Of a stretch of DNA of 64,000 nt, positions 26,142-34,633 are shown piece by piece. Every line of letters begins with the position of its first letter. Positions within the stretch are counted from its first letter, which is position 1. The stretch is taken from positions 100,626 to 164,625 of the forward strand of contig NZ_JAJTTE010000009.1 in the NCBI RefSeq assembly GCF_021343995.1, in the 5' to 3' direction. Below the pieces are notes generated by a model. That model saw only the letters and a program-made list of their open reading frames with translations, was not told the origin of the DNA and searched no databases. The stretch comes from Pseudonocardia terrae (GTDB lineage: Bacteria > Actinomycetota > Actinomycetes > Mycobacteriales > Pseudonocardiaceae). The translations under genes and the position numbers were made by a program.

Positions 26142-27155
26142 TTGGCGGCACCAGAGCCGGTCACATTGGCCCAGATCGCCAAACGGGCCGGCGTCCACGT
26201 CTCGACCGTCTCCCGGGCCCTCGCCGACAACGCCACCGGTGTCGGCAGCGCCACGGCCTCCCGGATCCGCGCGCTGGCGGAGGAGATGGGCTACCACCCC
26301 GATCCGGCCGCGTCGGCCCTGCGCACGCGGCGCAGCGGAGCGTTGGGGATCATCATGCCGCGGCTCACGGACTACGTCCTGGCGCGCATCTACGAGGGCG
26401 CCGACGAGGCCGCCCACGACATCGGCTACACCACGCTGGTCGCGAACTCCAACGACGACCCCGCCCTGCGCATGGAGCGGCTGGACAAGATGCTCGCGCG
26501 CCGGGTGGAGGGCTTCCTCATCGGCGACGCCCGCCTCGACGGCGACGACCTGATCCAGGCCCTCAAGCGGCGGGGGATCCCGTACGTGCTGGTCAACCGG
26601 CGGTTGCGGGGGCACCCGTCCGTGACCACGGACGACGTCCGCGGCGGGCGGCTCGCGGGCGAGCACATCCTCGGGCTCGGGCACCGGGTCGTCGGCGTCG
26701 TCGCCGGGCCGGAGTACGCCAGCACCTGCGTCGAGCGGACCCACGGCTTCGTGGAGCGCTTCCTCTCGGCCGGGATCACCGTCCCGGACACCTGCATCCA
26801 GACCTCCGCGCCCGACGGCGAGGGGGGGCACGCCGCCGCCGACGCGCTGCTGCACCGGCACCCCGACATCACCGCGATCTTCGCCATCAACGACTTCGCG
26901 GCCATCGGCGCGATGGGCGCCGCCCGCGAGCACGGCCGCACGGTGGGCCGCGACATCGCCGTCATCGGCTACAACGACATCCCGCTGGCCAGCTGGCTGC
27001 CGGTGCCGATGAGCTCGATCAGGTCGCCCATGGTCGAGATGGGACGCGGCGGTTCCCGGGCGCTGCACGACATCATCGCGGGCGGCCGTCCCGGGCCGGT
27101 GCTCCTCGAGCCGACGCTCAGCGCGCGCGACTCGACGCTCGAGGTCAGCGTCTGA
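26142..27155 (+). CDS. LacI family regulator
   Basis: About 337 residues from TTG 26142, preferred because GAGGAGG lies 4 bases upstream; GTG 26124 is in frame. The HTH (VTLAQIAKRAGVHVSTVSRA) starts at about residue 7, followed by the hinge YHPDPAASALRTRRSGALG and a periplasmic-binding-protein-like effector domain to the end, including VTTDDVRGGRLAGEHI and IAVIGYNDIPLASW. It likely represses the upstream hydrolase/transporter genes; LacI-like palindromes at 19243, 20682 and 20781 are candidate sites. It converges with another lacI gene with an 11-base overlap. Confidence 0.88.
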   Translation: MAAPEPVTLAQIAKRAGVHVSTVSRALADNATGVGSATASRIRALAEEMGYHPDPAASALRTRRSGALGIIMPRLTDYVLARIYEGADEAAHDIGYTTLVANSNDDPALRMERLDKMLARRVEGFLIGDARLDGDDLIQALKRRGIPYVLVNRRLRGHPSVTTDDVRGGRLAGEHILGLGHRVVGVVAGPEYASTCVERTHGFVERFLSAGITVPDTCIQTSAPDGEGGHAAADALLHRHPDITAIFAINDFAAIGAMGAAREHGRTVGRDIAVIGYNDIPLASWLPVPMSSIRSPMVEMGRGGSRALHDIIAGGRPGPVLLEPTLSARDSTLEVSV

Positions 27156-28178
27156 CCGTCCGGTCCGTTCGGACGGACTCGGTGGCCGGGGCAGCGGCCG
27201 GGGCCCGTCCGGTTGTGCCGCGCTCCACGAGCCGGGGGGCGAGGGAGAGGTCGCGCGGGGGTGCCGCGCCGTCGCCCTCGAGCCGCGCGACGACCGCCTC
27301 CACGGCGAGGCGGGCCATCTCCCGGGTGTCCTGGGCGACGGTCGTGAGGTCCATGTGGGTGAGGCGGGCGAGCCGTGAGTCGTCGTAGCCCATCACGGAG
27401 ATCTCCGTCGGCACCGCGACGCCCGCGCGGCGCAACGTGTCGAGGACGCCGACCGCGCACCGGTCGTTGCCGGCGAGCACCGCGGTGACCTCGCCGGGGG
27501 CGTCGAGGAGGGCGCGCGCGGCCTGCACCCCGGACTCCTCGGTGTGGTCGCCCGGGACGACGTCGGGGGTGAGGCCGTGGCGGCGCACGGCCGACCGGTA
27601 GCCGCGCCGCCGTCGACGTGCCGGATGTGGCGGTGCCCGAGGCCCACGAGCAGGTCCACCGCGGCCGCGGCGCCGCGGGTGTCGGCGGCCCGGACGGCGT
27701 CGACGCCCTCGGCGCGCCGGCCGACGACCGTGACCGGCAGCCGGCCGGCGAGCTCCCGGAGCCCGGCGGCCTCGGCCTCGGTCGCGATCAGCAGCAGCCC
27801 CTCGCACCGCGAGCGGACGAGCCCCTCGACGACGCGGTGCTCGGGGTGCGACGGCACCCGGGCGCCGAGGACGACCTCGTAGCCGTGGTGCTCCGCGGCC
27901 GGGTAGACGCCCTCCAGGAGATCGGCGTGGAAGGGGTCGCCTGCGTCGAACACCACGCCGAGCAACCGGGGCCGGTGTTCGCGCAGCATCCTGGCCGCGG
28001 GGTCGGGGCGGTAGCCCAGCTCCTCCGCGGCGCGCAGCACGGCCGCGCGCGAGGCCGCACCAGGACCGGGCGCCCCGCGGATCACCAGGGAGGCCAGCGA
28101 CTTGGAGACGCCGGCCCGGGCCGCGACCTCGACGAGCGTGGCCCGGCGCGGGCCGGCCGGGCCGTCGGGGGCAGACAC
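27145..28178 (-). pseudogene. LacI family regulator, frameshifted
   Basis: From GTG 28178 (TACGAT 6 bases before it suggests a leaderless start) the frame encodes a LacI HTH (TLVEVAARAGVSKSLASLVI) and the first effector subdomain as far as GLGHRHIRHVDGG. At about 27600-27615 the coherent protein moves to another frame, resuming RRGYRSAVRRHGLTPDVV and continuing to VMGYDDSRLARLTHMDLTTV and the end at 27145. The reading between is GC-rich, so a true mutation or a sequence error of one base are both possible. If real, a truncated HTH protein of about 200 residues would be made. Two identical palindromes lie between this gene and the divergent operon. Confidence 0.8.
27156..27176 (+). terminator. 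hairpin after the LacI gene
   Basis: CCGTCCG and CGGACGG form a 7-bp perfect stem with a 7-base loop directly after the TGA of the plus-strand lacI. It lies within the last codons of the convergent lacI reading frame. There is no U-run, as is common in GC-rich actinobacteria. Confidence 0.45.
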
Positions 28179-28196
28179 GGCGGCATCGTAGCCCGA

Positions 28197-28275
28197 CTTG
28201 GACCGTTCCAAGAAGACCCTTGACGCAGGGCCGCGCCGCCCCCACACTCCCACACGGCGCTTGGACCGTTCCAAG
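28197..28275. promoter_or_regulatory. twin LacI-type operators
   Basis: CTTGGACCGTTCCAAG occurs identically at 28197-28212 and 28260-28275, each with 6-bp perfect arms CTTGGA/TCCAAG. Their 63-base spacing is six helical turns, so both face the same side of the DNA. They sit between the divergent lacI gene and the dehydrogenase operon that starts at 28304, a clear autoregulating and operon-repressing layout. Confidence 0.8.
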
Positions 28276-28303
28276 TCGTCTTCCGTCGGCGAAGGAGCAG
28301 GGC

Positions 28304-29302
28304 ATGGTGCGGGTCGGTGTGATCGGCTGCGGCCGGATCGGCAGGGTGCACGCGGACGCGATCGCGGTACACCCCCGCGCGGAGCTCGCCGCGGTGTACG
28401 ACCCGGTCGAGCAGGCCGCCCTCGAGGTGGGCACGCAGTTCGGCGCCGCCTGGGGGACGGACGTCGACGCCATCCTCACGGACCCGGCGATCGACGCGGT
28501 CGTGGTCGCCTCGCCCACCCCCACGCACGTCGACCTGCTGACGCGGGCCGTGCGGGAGGGCAAGGCCGTGCTGTGCGAGAAGCCGATCGACCTCGACCTC
28601 GCTCGGGTCGACGCCTGCCGGGCCGAGATCGGCGCCCTGACCGACCGGGTGATGGTGGGCTTCAACCGCCGCTTCGACCCGTCGTTCCGCGACATCCGCA
28701 CGCGGGTGGCGGCGGGGGAGATCGGCGGCCTCGAGCAGGTCGTGATCATCAGCCGGGACCCGTCCCCGCCGCCCGCGGGCTACGTCGCGACCTCCGGCGG
28801 GCTGTTCCGGGACATGACGATCCACGACTTCGACATGGCCCGCTTCTTCCTGGGCGAGGTCGTGGAGGTCACGGCCACCGGGTCGACCCTGGTCTCCGAG
28901 GAGATCGCCGCCGCGGGCGACATCGACGGGGCCGTCGTGGTGCTGCGGGGCGCGAGCGGTGCGCTGTGCTCGATCACGAACTCGCGCCGCTGCGCGTTCG
29001 GGTACGACCAGCGCCTGGAGGCGTTCGGCGAGCTGGGCATGCTCACCGCGGCCAACCAGCTCCCGACGAGCGTCCGTTTCTCCGGCGCGACGCAGACCGA
29101 GGTCGCCGCGCCGTACCACAACTTCTTCCTCGACCGGTACACCCCGGCCTACCGCGCCGAGATGGACCACTTCGTGACCGCCGTCGAGACGGGCTCGGTG
29201 CCCTCGCCGGGGTTCGGCGACGGCCGGGCCGCGCTGGTGCTGGCCGAGGCGGCGAACGAGAGCCTGCGCACCGGGTCGACCGTGAAGGTGGTCGAGGGAT
29301 GA
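28304..29302 (+). CDS. Gfo/Idh/MocA oxidoreductase, inositol-2-dehydrogenase-like
   Basis: 332 residues from ATG 28304, with GAAGGAG 6 bases upstream. The NAD motif is VGVIGCGRIGRVHADAI (4-20) and the family's catalytic Lys lies in VLCEKPIDLDLARV near 94; GGLFRDMTIHDFDMARFF near 165-182 matches the IolG active-site block with Asp and His. It likely oxidises inositol or a related polyol with NAD+. First gene of an operon of sugar-type oxidoreductases and an isomerase, under two LacI-type operators. Substrate beyond the family is inferred. Confidence 0.87.
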   Translation: MVRVGVIGCGRIGRVHADAIAVHPRAELAAVYDPVEQAALEVGTQFGAAWGTDVDAILTDPAIDAVVVASPTPTHVDLLTRAVREGKAVLCEKPIDLDLARVDACRAEIGALTDRVMVGFNRRFDPSFRDIRTRVAAGEIGGLEQVVIISRDPSPPPAGYVATSGGLFRDMTIHDFDMARFFLGEVVEVTATGSTLVSEEIAAAGDIDGAVVVLRGASGALCSITNSRRCAFGYDQRLEAFGELGMLTAANQLPTSVRFSGATQTEVAAPYHNFFLDRYTPAYRAEMDHFVTAVETGSVPSPGFGDGRAALVLAEAANESLRTGSTVKVVEG

Positions 29303-29583
29303 CCGTGCGGTGGGGGATGCTGTCGACGGCCGGGATCGGCCGGGTCGTGGCGTCGTCGATCGCGGGCTCGGCGGAGGCCGAGCTCGTCGCGGTCGCGGGC
29401 CGGGACGGCGGGAAGGCCGCCGCTTACGCCGCCGAGCTGGGGGTGCCGCGCAGCGTCGGCTCCCGCGCCATCGCCACCGGCGCCGCGCCGGCGTTCGGCC
29501 GCACCGACGCCGTCGAGCAGGCCGCCGTGATCGAGGCCGTGCGCCAGGCTGCCGCCACCGGCGCCACCGTCTCCTCGGAGGGA
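29299..29583 (+). pseudogene. internally deleted Gfo/Idh/MocA oxidoreductase
   Basis: An ATG at 29299 overlaps the preceding stop (ATGA). The frame starts like a full Gfo/Idh/MocA protein (RWGMLSTAGIGRVVASSIAG, then AVAGRDGGKAAAYAAELGV) but after about 52 residues passes directly into what looks like the family's C-terminal helix (AFGRTDAVEQAAVIEAVRQA). Roughly 230 residues are missing, including the catalytic EKP motif. The frame has no stop of its own before the next gene and reads on through it. It is a deletion remnant whose leading codons may still couple translation. Confidence 0.7.
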
Positions 29584-29587
29584 ACCA

Positions 29588-30751
29588 GTGACCACACCCC
29601 TACGGGTCGGCATCGTCGGGTGCGGCAATGTCGCCCTGAACTTCCACGTCCCGGCCTACCAGGCGCTGCCCGAGCGGTACGAGATCGTCGGGCTGGCCGA
29701 CCCGACGCCCGAGCGACTGGAGCTGGGCCGCGAGACCGCGGGGCTGACGGCTGAGCAGGTGCACCTCGACGCCGCCGCGCTGCTGGCTCGCGAGGACGTC
29801 GACGTGATCGACGTCTGCACCCCGCAGCACCTGCACCGCGACCTCGTCGTGGCCGCCGCGGCGGCGGGCAAGCACGTGCTGTGCGAGAAGCCGATCGCGG
29901 CCCGTCCCGCGGACGCCGCCGCGATGGTCGAGGCGGCCCAGCAGGCCGGGGTGGTCCTCGGCGTCATGCACAACTACCTGTTCTTCCCCGAGGTCGTCGC
30001 GCTCACGGCACTGATCGGCTCCGGGGAGCTGGGCGAGGTCCGCACCGTCACGGTGAACATGCTCGGCGTGGTCGACTCGCCCGGCGCCGCCGGCTACCGG
30101 CCGCAGTGGCGCCACGACCCCGCCGCCGCGGGCGGCGGCGTGCTGATGGACATGCTGCACGGCGTCTACCTCGCCGAACACCTGCTCGGCGCCCCGGTGA
30201 CCGGGGTGTCGGCGTTCGTCGACAGTGCCACGGACGGCGACGCCGTCGAGGGTCTCGCCCTGTGCCGGCTCGAGGCCGGCCGGCGCGCCGGCCTGGTCGA
30301 CATCGGCTGGGGGATGGGGCAGGGCGGCATCGCCGTGCACGGCACCCTCGGCCGCGCGGTGGCGCACTACCGCGCCGACGGCACCATGCCGTGGGCACCG
30401 TTCGAACGGCTGACCGTCACCACCGCCGCGGGCACCCGGACCGCCGACCTGCCCGCGGGCCAGGAGCTGGGCCCGCTGATCGCCGACGCGATGCGGGACA
30501 CAGTGGCCGACCTCGCCGAGGCGATCGAGGCCAAGCAGGACCCCGCGGCCGACGGAGCCGCCGCGCTGCACACGCTGGAGACCACCGTCGCCGCCTACGC
30601 CTCCGCCGCGCTCGGCCGCACCGTCGCCGTCCCGCTGCCCACGGACGGACCGCTTCACCAGGCCGGCGTGCTCGGCCTGCAGGACATCGACGTCCCCGCC
30701 GACTCCCCGCTGCGCCGCCGCGGGCTGTTCGGCCTCACCACCGGAGCCTGA
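29588..30751 (+). CDS. Gfo/Idh/MocA oxidoreductase
   Basis: 387 residues from GTG 29588 with GGAGGG upstream. NAD motif VGIVGCGNVALNFHVPAY (7-24), catalytic Lys in VLCEKPIAARP near 97, and WRHDPAAAGGGVLMDMLHGVYLAEHLLG near 175-200 corresponding to the substrate-binding block. A C-terminal extension (GVLGLQDIDVPADSPLRRRG) goes beyond the usual 340 residues. It works with the isomerase encoded 2 bases downstream and the IolG-like enzyme upstream, probably in oxidation and epimerisation of a cyclitol or sugar acid. Confidence 0.86.
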   Translation: MTTPLRVGIVGCGNVALNFHVPAYQALPERYEIVGLADPTPERLELGRETAGLTAEQVHLDAAALLAREDVDVIDVCTPQHLHRDLVVAAAAAGKHVLCEKPIAARPADAAAMVEAAQQAGVVLGVMHNYLFFPEVVALTALIGSGELGEVRTVTVNMLGVVDSPGAAGYRPQWRHDPAAAGGGVLMDMLHGVYLAEHLLGAPVTGVSAFVDSATDGDAVEGLALCRLEAGRRAGLVDIGWGMGQGGIAVHGTLGRAVAHYRADGTMPWAPFERLTVTTAAGTRTADLPAGQELGPLIADAMRDTVADLAEAIEAKQDPAADGAAALHTLETTVAAYASAALGRTVAVPLPTDGPLHQAGVLGLQDIDVPADSPLRRRGLFGLTTGA

Positions 30752-30753
30752 GA

Positions 30754-31701
30754 ATGCAGATCGGTCTGCTCACCGACAGCCTGTCCACCCTGACCCGGGC
30801 CGAGGCCCTCGACACCGCCGCCGAGCTGGGCGTGGAGACTGTCGAGATCGGACTCGGCGGGGAGCACGGTGGCTGGTCGCCCGCCCCGCACGCCGACCTG
30901 CCCGACCTGCTCGCCGACGCCGACGCGCGGGAGGCGCTGCGCCGGGACGTCACGAGCAGGGGCCTGCGGCTCGGGGCGTTCAACGCCGCGGGCAACCCGC
31001 TGCACCCCGTCGAGGGGGAGCGCGACGACCGGGTGCTGCGCGGCGCGCTGCAGCTGGCCGAGGAATTCGGGGTCGGGACCGTCGTCACGATGTCCGGGCT
31101 GCCCGCCAACCCGGGCGACACGTTCCCGGCCTGGATCACCACCGTGTGGCCGCCGGAGAACCTGCGGCTGCTCGAGCACCAGTGGAGCGTCGCCGTCGAC
31201 TACTGGGGCGGGATCGCGGACGAGGCCCGCCGCCGCGGCGTGCGCATCGCCGTCGAGATGCACGCCAACCAGCTCGTCTACGGCGTCCCGGGCCTGCTGC
31301 GGCTGCGCGAGGCGGTCGGCGACGTCGTCGGGGCCAACTTCGACCCCAGCCACCTGTGGTGGATGGGTGCCGACCCGCTCGCCGCGATCGCGGCGCTCGA
31401 CGGCGCGATCCACCACGTCCACGCCAAGGACACCCGCATCGAGGACCGCGCCGCCGTCGCCTCCCGGCTGGAGACGATCCCGAACGAGCGGACCGGCGAA
31501 CGTGCCTGGAACTACGTCGCCGTCGGGACCGGCCACCCCGACGACTTCTGGGCCCGCTTCGCCGACGCCCTCCGCGCCGCCGGCTACGACGGTCCGCTGT
31601 CGATCGAGAACGAGGACTACACGCTGGGCCAGCGCGAGTCCGTGGCCCGTGCGGTGGGAACCCTCCGCAGCGCCCTGTCCGCGTCGGTGCCGGCGCGGTA
31701 G
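30754..31701 (+). CDS. sugar phosphate isomerase/epimerase (TIM barrel)
   Basis: 315 residues from ATG 30754. The AP-endonuclease-2-like TIM barrel shows the expected metal ligands: Glu in IAVEMHANQLVY near 165, Asp and His in GANFDPSHLWW near 195, His in HHVHAKDTRI near 220, and Glu in PLSIENEDYTL near 285. IolE/IolI-type enzymes of this fold dehydrate or isomerise inosose intermediates. The position behind two dehydrogenases supports a polyol pathway. A strong hairpin terminator follows. Confidence 0.85.
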   Translation: MQIGLLTDSLSTLTRAEALDTAAELGVETVEIGLGGEHGGWSPAPHADLPDLLADADAREALRRDVTSRGLRLGAFNAAGNPLHPVEGERDDRVLRGALQLAEEFGVGTVVTMSGLPANPGDTFPAWITTVWPPENLRLLEHQWSVAVDYWGGIADEARRRGVRIAVEMHANQLVYGVPGLLRLREAVGDVVGANFDPSHLWWMGADPLAAIAALDGAIHHVHAKDTRIEDRAAVASRLETIPNERTGERAWNYVAVGTGHPDDFWARFADALRAAGYDGPLSIENEDYTLGQRESVARAVGTLRSALSASVPAR

Positions 31702-31738
31702 GGCGCCCGCCGAACAGTAGCGCCGACGGGAATGCCGA

Positions 31739-31770
31739 CCGGCGGCCGCCCAGGTGAGGGCGGCCGCCGG
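31739..31770. terminator. bidirectional hairpin terminator
   Basis: CCGGCGGCCGCCC and its exact inverse GGGCGGCCGCCGG (13 bp) flank a 6-base loop AGGTGA. It lies between the ends of the convergent isomerase and MFS genes and can terminate both. Confidence 0.8.
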
Positions 31771-31797
31771 AGAGCGTGCTCAGGGGGCTCGGATGGC

Positions 31798-33177
31798 TCA
31801 GGTGGCGATCGAGTCCAGCTGCTTGCCGGCGTAGTCCATCCGTGCGATCAGCAGGCCGATCAGCTGGATCACCAGGAGGACCGGGATCAGCATGAAGGCC
31901 GCGGTGAACGAACCGGTCGCGTTGCGGACCCACAGGGCGCCGTAGGGGACCAGCACGCCGAGGAAGCCCGCCACCATCCAGGTGAGCCCCATCCCCACCC
32001 CGCGCATGCGGGTCGGGTACAGCTCGGCGGTGTAGGTGAGGACGGTGCCCCAGACGCCGATCAGGCCGAAGTTCGAGGCCAGCCCGAACACCCAGAGCTG
32101 CCAGGACTCGGTGGCCAGCGCCCACGGGATCAGCGTGACGATGAAGATGACGTTGCCCGTGAGCATCGCGCGGAACCGGCTCCACCGGTCGGCGATCCAC
32201 CCCATGAGGTAGTAGCCGAAGGCACCGGCGACGCCCCACCAGATGTACCAGTTGCTGTACTCGGCGGTGGACCAGCCGTGGGTCTCCTTGAGGTAGAAGG
32301 GCGCCCAGTACCCGAGGGTGTACCAGGACATGGTCGCGGTGGCGGCGACGAAGAGGGCGACGTAGGTCCGCTTGCGCTGGCCCGGCTCGAACAGCTGGCC
32401 GACCGACGCCTTGCGGGCGCGTTCCGCCCAGGTCGGCCGGTTCTCCGGGGGTGCGTCCTCGGTGCGCGCCAGGACGGCGTCGCGGTTGCGGATCCACGCC
32501 GGCGACTCGGGGCAGAGGAACCGGACGTAGATCGCCAGCAGGCCGATCGCGGCGGGCACCAGGAACGCCCACCGCCAGCCGTGCGGCGCGATGATGTAGG
32601 TGCCGGTCAGACCGGCGATGACCACGCCGTAGCCGTAGAGCGACCGGGCCGCGCTGAGGATCTTCGCGCGGTGCCGGGCGGGCCAGGTCTCCACCGTGAG
32701 CAGCGATCCGATCGCCCACTCGCCGGCGATCGTCACCCGCATCAGCGTGTAGAAGAGGATGAAGAACAACCAGTTCCGTGACACCACGATGAGCACCAGG
32801 AACACGCACGTCAGCGCCACGTTGACGATGAACGCGGTGCGGCGGCCGATGCGGTCGGCGAGCCACGGCCAGAAGTAGGCGGCGAACGCGGCCAGCACGC
32901 CGGTGATCGTGACCGCGAGGGTCAGCGAGTTCAGGCTGATCCCGAAGTCCTCCAGCAGGTACGGGACGATCAGCGCGTAGAGGGCGATGACGATCCCGTC
33001 GAGCATCCAGCCCAGGCCGAGCGCGGTCGCGATGTGCCAGTGCGTGGAGGTGAGCGTCTCCGACGCGTCGCCGTCGCTGACGTTGCGGAAGGACCGCGAC
33101 CGCAGCTGGCGTTCTTCCAGCGGTCCGGGCGGGCCGACCACGCGTCCGCTGACGCTCACGGGTTCTTCGACGGTCAC
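31798..33177 (-). CDS. MFS transporter (aromatic acid/sialate-like)
   Basis: 459 residues from GTG 33177, with GAGGAG 11 bases upstream. Twelve hydrophobic helices; MFS signatures WLADRIGRRTAF near 110 and GWIADRWSRFR near 320, and ELYPTRMRGVGMG near 385. The first 50 residues are cytosolic and polar. It diverges from the aldolase/Rieske/amidohydrolase operon, separated by about 200 bases that contain CGAACGTTCA, so both could share a regulator. It probably imports the substrate of that operon. A hairpin terminator lies at its 3' end. Confidence 0.84.
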   Translation of the reverse strand: MTVEEPVSVSGRVVGPPGPLEERQLRSRSFRNVSDGDASETLTSTHWHIATALGLGWMLDGIVIALYALIVPYLLEDFGISLNSLTLAVTITGVLAAFAAYFWPWLADRIGRRTAFIVNVALTCVFLVLIVVSRNWLFFILFYTLMRVTIAGEWAIGSLLTVETWPARHRAKILSAARSLYGYGVVIAGLTGTYIIAPHGWRWAFLVPAAIGLLAIYVRFLCPESPAWIRNRDAVLARTEDAPPENRPTWAERARKASVGQLFEPGQRKRTYVALFVAATATMSWYTLGYWAPFYLKETHGWSTAEYSNWYIWWGVAGAFGYYLMGWIADRWSRFRAMLTGNVIFIVTLIPWALATESWQLWVFGLASNFGLIGVWGTVLTYTAELYPTRMRGVGMGLTWMVAGFLGVLVPYGALWVRNATGSFTAAFMLIPVLLVIQLIGLLIARMDYAGKQLDSIAT

Positions 33178-33340
33178 GGCGTCATCTCCTCGAGTCGCAC
33201 CTCGTCGTGCGCGGATGTGAGCTGGGACACTGCGTTGCACGAAGTTAGGGCGGTTCGTCCGGCACTGTCGCTGTCGGAACCGCCAAGGGTCCCCGGCCCG
33301 GTTGTGGAGGTTCTGCCGATGCGTCGGCCGTCCGACTGAG

Positions 33341-33350
33341 CGAACGTTCA
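33341..33350. promoter_or_regulatory. CGAACGTTCA candidate operator
   Basis: The ten-base near-palindrome lies 31 bases before the aldolase ATG and 164 before the divergent MFS start, in a 203-base intergenic region without other obvious content. The same core occurs at 7002 and 42403. A TetR-type repressor is the usual ligand of such a site (inference). Confidence 0.45.
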
Positions 33351-33380
33351 GCACGATTGTCGACGCTCCGGAGGTTGCCC

Positions 33381-34160
33381 ATGCCGACCAACGCGATCCG
33401 TGACCGATGGGCGGCGGGCGAGGCCGCCGTGGACTGCTGGGTCTCCGGCTCCTCGGTGCTGTCCGTGGAGGCCGTCGGCCGGCTCGGCTACGACTCGGTC
33501 GTCATCGACATGCAGCACACGATGGCGGAGTACCGCGACGTCGTCACCGCCGTGATCGCCCTGGCGGCCACCCCGACCGTGCCCGTGGTGCGGGTGCCGG
33601 GCAACGACCCGATCCTCGTGGGGCGGGTGCTCGACGCCGGGGCCCGGGGCATGATGTGCCCGATGGTCAACACCCGCGAGCAGGCCGAACGCTTCGTCGC
33701 CGCCTGCCGCTACCCCCCGCAGGGGTCCCGCTCGTACGGGCCCTACCGGGCCGCCGACGGCGCGCGCTACTTCAGCGAGGCGAACGCCGACATCGTGACC
33801 TTCGTGCAGATCGAGACCCTCGAGGCCCTGGCCAACCTCGACGAGATCGCTGCCGTCCCGGGGCTGGACGTGCTGTTCGTCGGGCCGACGGACCTGTCGA
33901 TCTCCGGGGGCGGCCGCCCGTCGATGTCCTACACGGACCCGCTGGTGGACGAGCGGCACCGGGCGATCGTCGACGCCGCGCACCGCGCGGGCAAGCGCGC
34001 CGGGATGCTGGCCCTCGGCCCGGGCGACCCGGAGATCGGCCGGGGCTGGGGGATGGACTTCCTCTCGGTCGCGATGGAGCAGCGGCTCGTCGCCACGGGC
34101 GCCGCGGCCGCGCTGAGGCACGGCCGCACGGTCGCCGGGCCGGCCCTCGCGCAGGCATGA
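33381..34160 (+). CDS. HpcH/HpaI-family aldolase
   Basis: 259 residues from ATG 33381 with CGGAGG 6 bases upstream. The class II aldolase motifs include VVIDMQHTMAEY near 40, GARGMMCPMVNTREQAERFV near 95, QIETLEALANL near 140 with the metal-binding Glu, and FVGPTDLSIS near 165 with the Asp ligand. It splits or forms 2-keto-4-hydroxy acids using a divalent metal. It overlaps the Rieske gene by ATGA. With the amidohydrolases downstream it would generate pyruvate and an aldehyde from a ring-cleavage product (inference). Confidence 0.87.
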   Translation: MPTNAIRDRWAAGEAAVDCWVSGSSVLSVEAVGRLGYDSVVIDMQHTMAEYRDVVTAVIALAATPTVPVVRVPGNDPILVGRVLDAGARGMMCPMVNTREQAERFVAACRYPPQGSRSYGPYRAADGARYFSEANADIVTFVQIETLEALANLDEIAAVPGLDVLFVGPTDLSISGGGRPSMSYTDPLVDERHRAIVDAAHRAGKRAGMLALGPGDPEIGRGWGMDFLSVAMEQRLVATGAAAALRHGRTVAGPALAQA

Positions 34161-34633
34161 GCGGCCGGTACGTCGTCGCCCGGGCCGCCGACATCCCCGA
34201 GGGCGGGCGGGTGCTCGTCGAGGTCGGCGGGCGGCAGGTCGGCGTGTTCAACGTCGGCGGGTCCTTCTACGGGCTGATCAACCGCTGCCCCCACAAGGGC
34301 GCCGAGATGTGCAAGGGCAACGTCGTGGCCGGGCTGACCTCGGCCCGGCCGGGCGAGTTCGACTACGACGAGGACACCGCGCTGCTGATGTGCCCGTGGC
34401 ACGGCTGGGAGTTCGACGTCCGCACCGGACGGTCCTGGTTCGACCCGCGGACCCGGCTGCGGACCTACGACGTCGAGGTGACCGGCGCCGACCGGCTCGA
34501 GGGGGTGCCGCGGGCCGGCCGGGTGCCGGGCCCGTACACCGCCGAGACCGTGGAGGTCTGCGTGGAGGACGAGTACGTGGTGGTCGACCTGCGCAAGGCC
34601 CGGAAGGCGGCACAGACGGGGGAGGGTCGATGA
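34157..34633 (+). CDS. Rieske [2Fe-2S] ferredoxin-like protein
   Basis: 158 residues from ATG 34157. The cluster ligands are C-P-H in INRCPHKGAEM (near 45) and C-P-W-H in LMCPWHGWEF (near 80), the two-Cys two-His Rieske pattern. An insertion of about 20 residues (GNVVAGLTSARPGEFDYDED) separates them. There is no oxygenase alpha-subunit in the operon, so the protein either feeds an oxygenase encoded elsewhere or works with the amidohydrolase it is coupled to. Both ends overlap neighbours by ATGA, so strict co-translation is indicated. Confidence 0.88.
   Translation: MSGRYVVARAADIPEGGRVLVEVGGRQVGVFNVGGSFYGLINRCPHKGAEMCKGNVVAGLTSARPGEFDYDEDTALLMCPWHGWEFDVRTGRSWFDPRTRLRTYDVEVTGADRLEGVPRAGRVPGPYTAETVEVCVEDEYVVVDLRKARKAAQTGEGR

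Noticed and set aside
27145..28749. Single long minus-strand gene across lacI and the dehydrogenase
   Set aside because: Only its 3' part (to about 27600) is LacI-like; the rest is a shadow of the dehydrogenase, showing the frameshift instead.
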